From NCBI GenBank assembly GCA_027013225.1, contig JALUXU010000024.1, positions 1 through 64,000 on the forward strand: a stretch of 64,000 nt of DNA, given 5' to 3'. Positions within the stretch are counted from its first letter, which is position 1. Each line of letters opens with the position of its first letter. This DNA comes from Acidihalobacter sp. (lineage in GTDB: Bacteria; Pseudomonadota; Gammaproteobacteria; DSM-5130; Acidihalobacteraceae). Positions 62,089-64,000 of the stretch are shown here, piece by piece. Under the pieces are notes generated by a model, which worked only from the letters and a program-made list of their open reading frames with translations, had not been told where the DNA came from and ran no database searches. Both the position numbers and the translations under genes were made by a program.

Positions 62089-64000
62089 ATGGATGAGCAT
62101 AAACAAATCGCTGTGGAATCTGATGCCGAGAGAGACGGGGACGACCAGAATGAAGTCGTTGTTCCTATTATTCCAGTGCGCAATATGGTGCTTTTCCCCG
62201 GCGTCGTATTGCCGATATCGATTGGACGCCCCAAGTCTGTGGCCGCCGCTCAGGAGGCCGCCAAAAATGAGCGTCCCATTGGGCTGTTGATGCAAAGAGA
62301 CCCTCAAGTGGATGAGCCCGTGCCGGAAGATTTGTACTTGGTGGGCACTGTTGCCAGTATCTTGAGGTATGTGACGGCACCGGATGGCAGCCACCACATC
62401 ATTTGTCAGGGCCAGGAGCGGTTTCGCGTCATTGAATTCGTAGATGACGAGCCTTTCCTGGCGGCGCGAATCGAGCGGCTTCAAGAACACTCCATCCAAA
62501 GCCCGGCGCTCGAGGCGCAGATGATGCATTTGAAGAAACAGGCCATGGAGGCGCTGGAGCTTCTGCCTCAAGCGCCGGCCGAACTGGGGCAAGCCTTGCA
62601 GCATATGGACTCTGCGGGGCAATTGGCGGATCTGATCGCCAACTTCATGGATATCAAGCCTGAAGAAAAGCAGAAAATCCTGGAAACGGTTGACTGGGAG
62701 GAACGCCTAGAGAAGGTTTCCCGTTATTTGGCCTATCGCCTCGATGTGCTCCGCCTGAGTAAAAAAATCGGTGATCAGGCCAGCGAGGTGATCGATAAAC
62801 GCCAGCGTGAATATGTCTTGCGCGAGCAAATGCGGGCGATTCAGAAGGAGCTGGGTGAAGACGAAGATGCCGCCGCGGAGATCCGCGAAATCGAGGAAGC
62901 CATTGCCAAGGCGGGCATGCCGGAGGAGGTGGAGCAGCAGGCGCGCAAGGAACTCAAGCGTCTGGAGCGTATGCCCGAAGGTTCTGCAGAGTACCCGATG
63001 GTGCGAACCTATCTGGAATGGCTTACTGAATTGCCCTGGTCTGTGCTTACTCCCGAATCGCTGGATATCGCCAAGGCGAGGGAAATACTCGACCAGGATC
63101 ATTATGATCTGGACAAGATAAAGCGGCGCATTTTGGAGCATCTGGCGGTACGCAAGCTCAATCCCAAAGGCAAGAGCCCGATTCTGTGTTTCGTGGGCCC
63201 GCCGGGAGTGGGCAAGACATCACTTGGGCAGAGCATCGCGCGAGCGATGGAGCGTAAGTTCGTGCGTGTCAGCTTGGGAGGCGTGCATGACGAGGCGGAG
63301 TTGCGCGGTCATCGCCGCACCTATATTGGCGCCATGCCCGGAAACATCGTTCAAGCCATACGCAAGGCCGGCAGCCGCAACCCGGTGATCATGCTTGATG
63401 AAATCGACAAGCTCGGCGCTGGCGGATTTCATGGCGATCCTGCCGCTGCCCTGCTGGAAATTCTCGACCCGGAGCAGAACGCCACCTTCCGTGACAATTA
63501 CCTTGGCGTGCCTTTCGATCTCAGTCAGGTCATGTTCATCGCCACCGCAAACAGGCTGGATACAATTCCCGGTCCTTTGCGCGATCGTATGGAAGTGATC
63601 GAACTGCCGGGTTATACCGAAGAGGAAAAGGTGCAGATCGCCCGCAGCCATTTGCTCAGGCGCCAATTGGAACAGGCCGGCCTCACGGAGGAACAATGCC
63701 GGATCGAAGACAGCGCGCTGCATGCTTTGGTGCGTTATTACACACGCGAGGCGGGGGTGCGCAATCTGGAGCGTGAAATCGGCGCGCTCTGCCGCCATGC
63801 GGCGATGAAAATTGCCGAAGGCCAGGCAGAGCGCCTTGTGATTGGAGCGGATGACTTGCCGGATATACTGGGACCTCATCGCTTCGAAAGCGAGGTGGCG
63901 CAGCGGGTGGCCACTCCGGGAGTGGCTACAGGCCTGGCCTGGACACCGGTGGGCGGCGACATTCTCTTCATCGAGGCAACGGCTTTCCCTGGACATGGAA
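62089..64000 (+). CDS. lon: ATP-dependent Lon protease, 3' end outside window
   Basis: The N-terminal domain (PIIPVRNMVLFPGVV), coiled-coil region and AAA+ module are present, with Walker A GPPGVGKTS, Walker B IMLDEIDKLG and the sensor-2 area. The window ends at about residue 637, before the Ser-Lys proteolytic domain. AAGGAG lies eight bases before ATG 62089. No frameshift is seen. It probably shares regulation with the upstream small heat-shock protein. Confidence 0.95.
   Translation, partial: MDEHKQIAVESDAERDGDDQNEVVVPIIPVRNMVLFPGVVLPISIGRPKSVAAAQEAAKNERPIGLLMQRDPQVDEPVPEDLYLVGTVASILRYVTAPDGSHHIICQGQERFRVIEFVDDEPFLAARIERLQEHSIQSPALEAQMMHLKKQAMEALELLPQAPAELGQALQHMDSAGQLADLIANFMDIKPEEKQKILETVDWEERLEKVSRYLAYRLDVLRLSKKIGDQASEVIDKRQREYVLREQMRAIQKELGEDEDAAAEIREIEEAIAKAGMPEEVEQQARKELKRLERMPEGSAEYPMVRTYLEWLTELPWSVLTPESLDIAKAREILDQDHYDLDKIKRRILEHLAVRKLNPKGKSPILCFVGPPGVGKTSLGQSIARAMERKFVRVSLGGVHDEAELRGHRRTYIGAMPGNIVQAIRKAGSRNPVIMLDEIDKLGAGGFHGDPAAALLEILDPEQNATFRDNYLGVPFDLSQVMFIATANRLDTIPGPLRDRMEVIELPGYTEEEKVQIARSHLLRRQLEQAGLTEEQCRIEDSALHALVRYYTREAGVRNLEREIGALCRHAAMKIAEGQAERLVIGADDLPDILGPHRFESEVAQRVATPGVATGLAWTPVGGDILFIEATAFPGHG

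Overview
The window looks like chromosome of an aerobic or facultative, chemolithoautotrophic proteobacterium, probably Gammaproteobacteria or Acidithiobacillia-like. Phosphoribulokinase points to the Calvin cycle, Coq7 to ubiquinone, and the CtpA-YibQ pair, TmcA, TypA, EngB and type II ThrB to Proteobacteria. A TSUP/Alph_Pro_TM pair would fit sulfur-compound transport. I cannot name a genus from sequence alone. No rRNA, tRNA or CRISPR array was seen.

Layout. 1-2.4 kb: the end of an ISL3-type insertion sequence, then ppk2 and a small partner. 2.4-7.4 kb: housekeeping genes (DJ-1 family, yibQ, ctpA, engB, thrB, LOG). 7.7-18.4 kb: one long, tightly packed gene string for glycogen metabolism (GH57-like protein, DUF4912, GH57 branching enzyme, glgA). 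It runs on into a CtpE-like P-type ATPase, a PLP decarboxylase and an ATP-grasp protein. 18.6-30.9 kb: an IS3 relic, a GGDEF-EAL-CZB regulator, transporters, prk, tatD, tcdA, uspA, a TSUP exporter pair and comF. 31-45 kb: mostly minus-strand metabolic and membrane genes, including thiC with a TPP riboswitch, a ClC protein with an altered gate, an ABC ATPase with an altered Walker A, sppA and nhaA. 45-51.9 kb: typA, tmcA, coq7, glcF-like and a small ferredoxin.

Between 35 and 52 kb lie five copies of an undescribed (to me) non-coding mobile element of about 162 bp. It has 18-bp imperfect terminal inverted repeats, and every copy is flanked by a 10-bp target duplication (one copy with one mismatch). 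One copy carries a second, 110-bp palindromic element inserted at TA. Another copy is a 39-bp deletion relic sitting inside an IS30 pseudogene. They lie in the upstream regions of thiC, clcA, typA and coq7.

52.4-54.5 kb holds an isolated three-gene operon with a perfect FNR-type box, a leader hairpin and a strong terminator. It encodes a b6-type dihaem cytochrome b, a small membrane protein and a two-helix protein with a CPAC motif, with no Rieske protein or cytochrome c beside it. 59.0-54.5 kb (minus strand) is a four-gene operon: APH-fold kinase, HAD phosphatase, and two membrane proteins that carry three and two DUF202 modules. Each module begins with five or six exact Arg-Thr heptads, joined to MshEN/GspE_N-like domains. 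This operon and the cytochrome operon are the best candidates for an undescribed system. The window ends with a small membrane peptide coupled to xpaC-telA, an Hsp20 gene and a lon gene cut off by the window edge.
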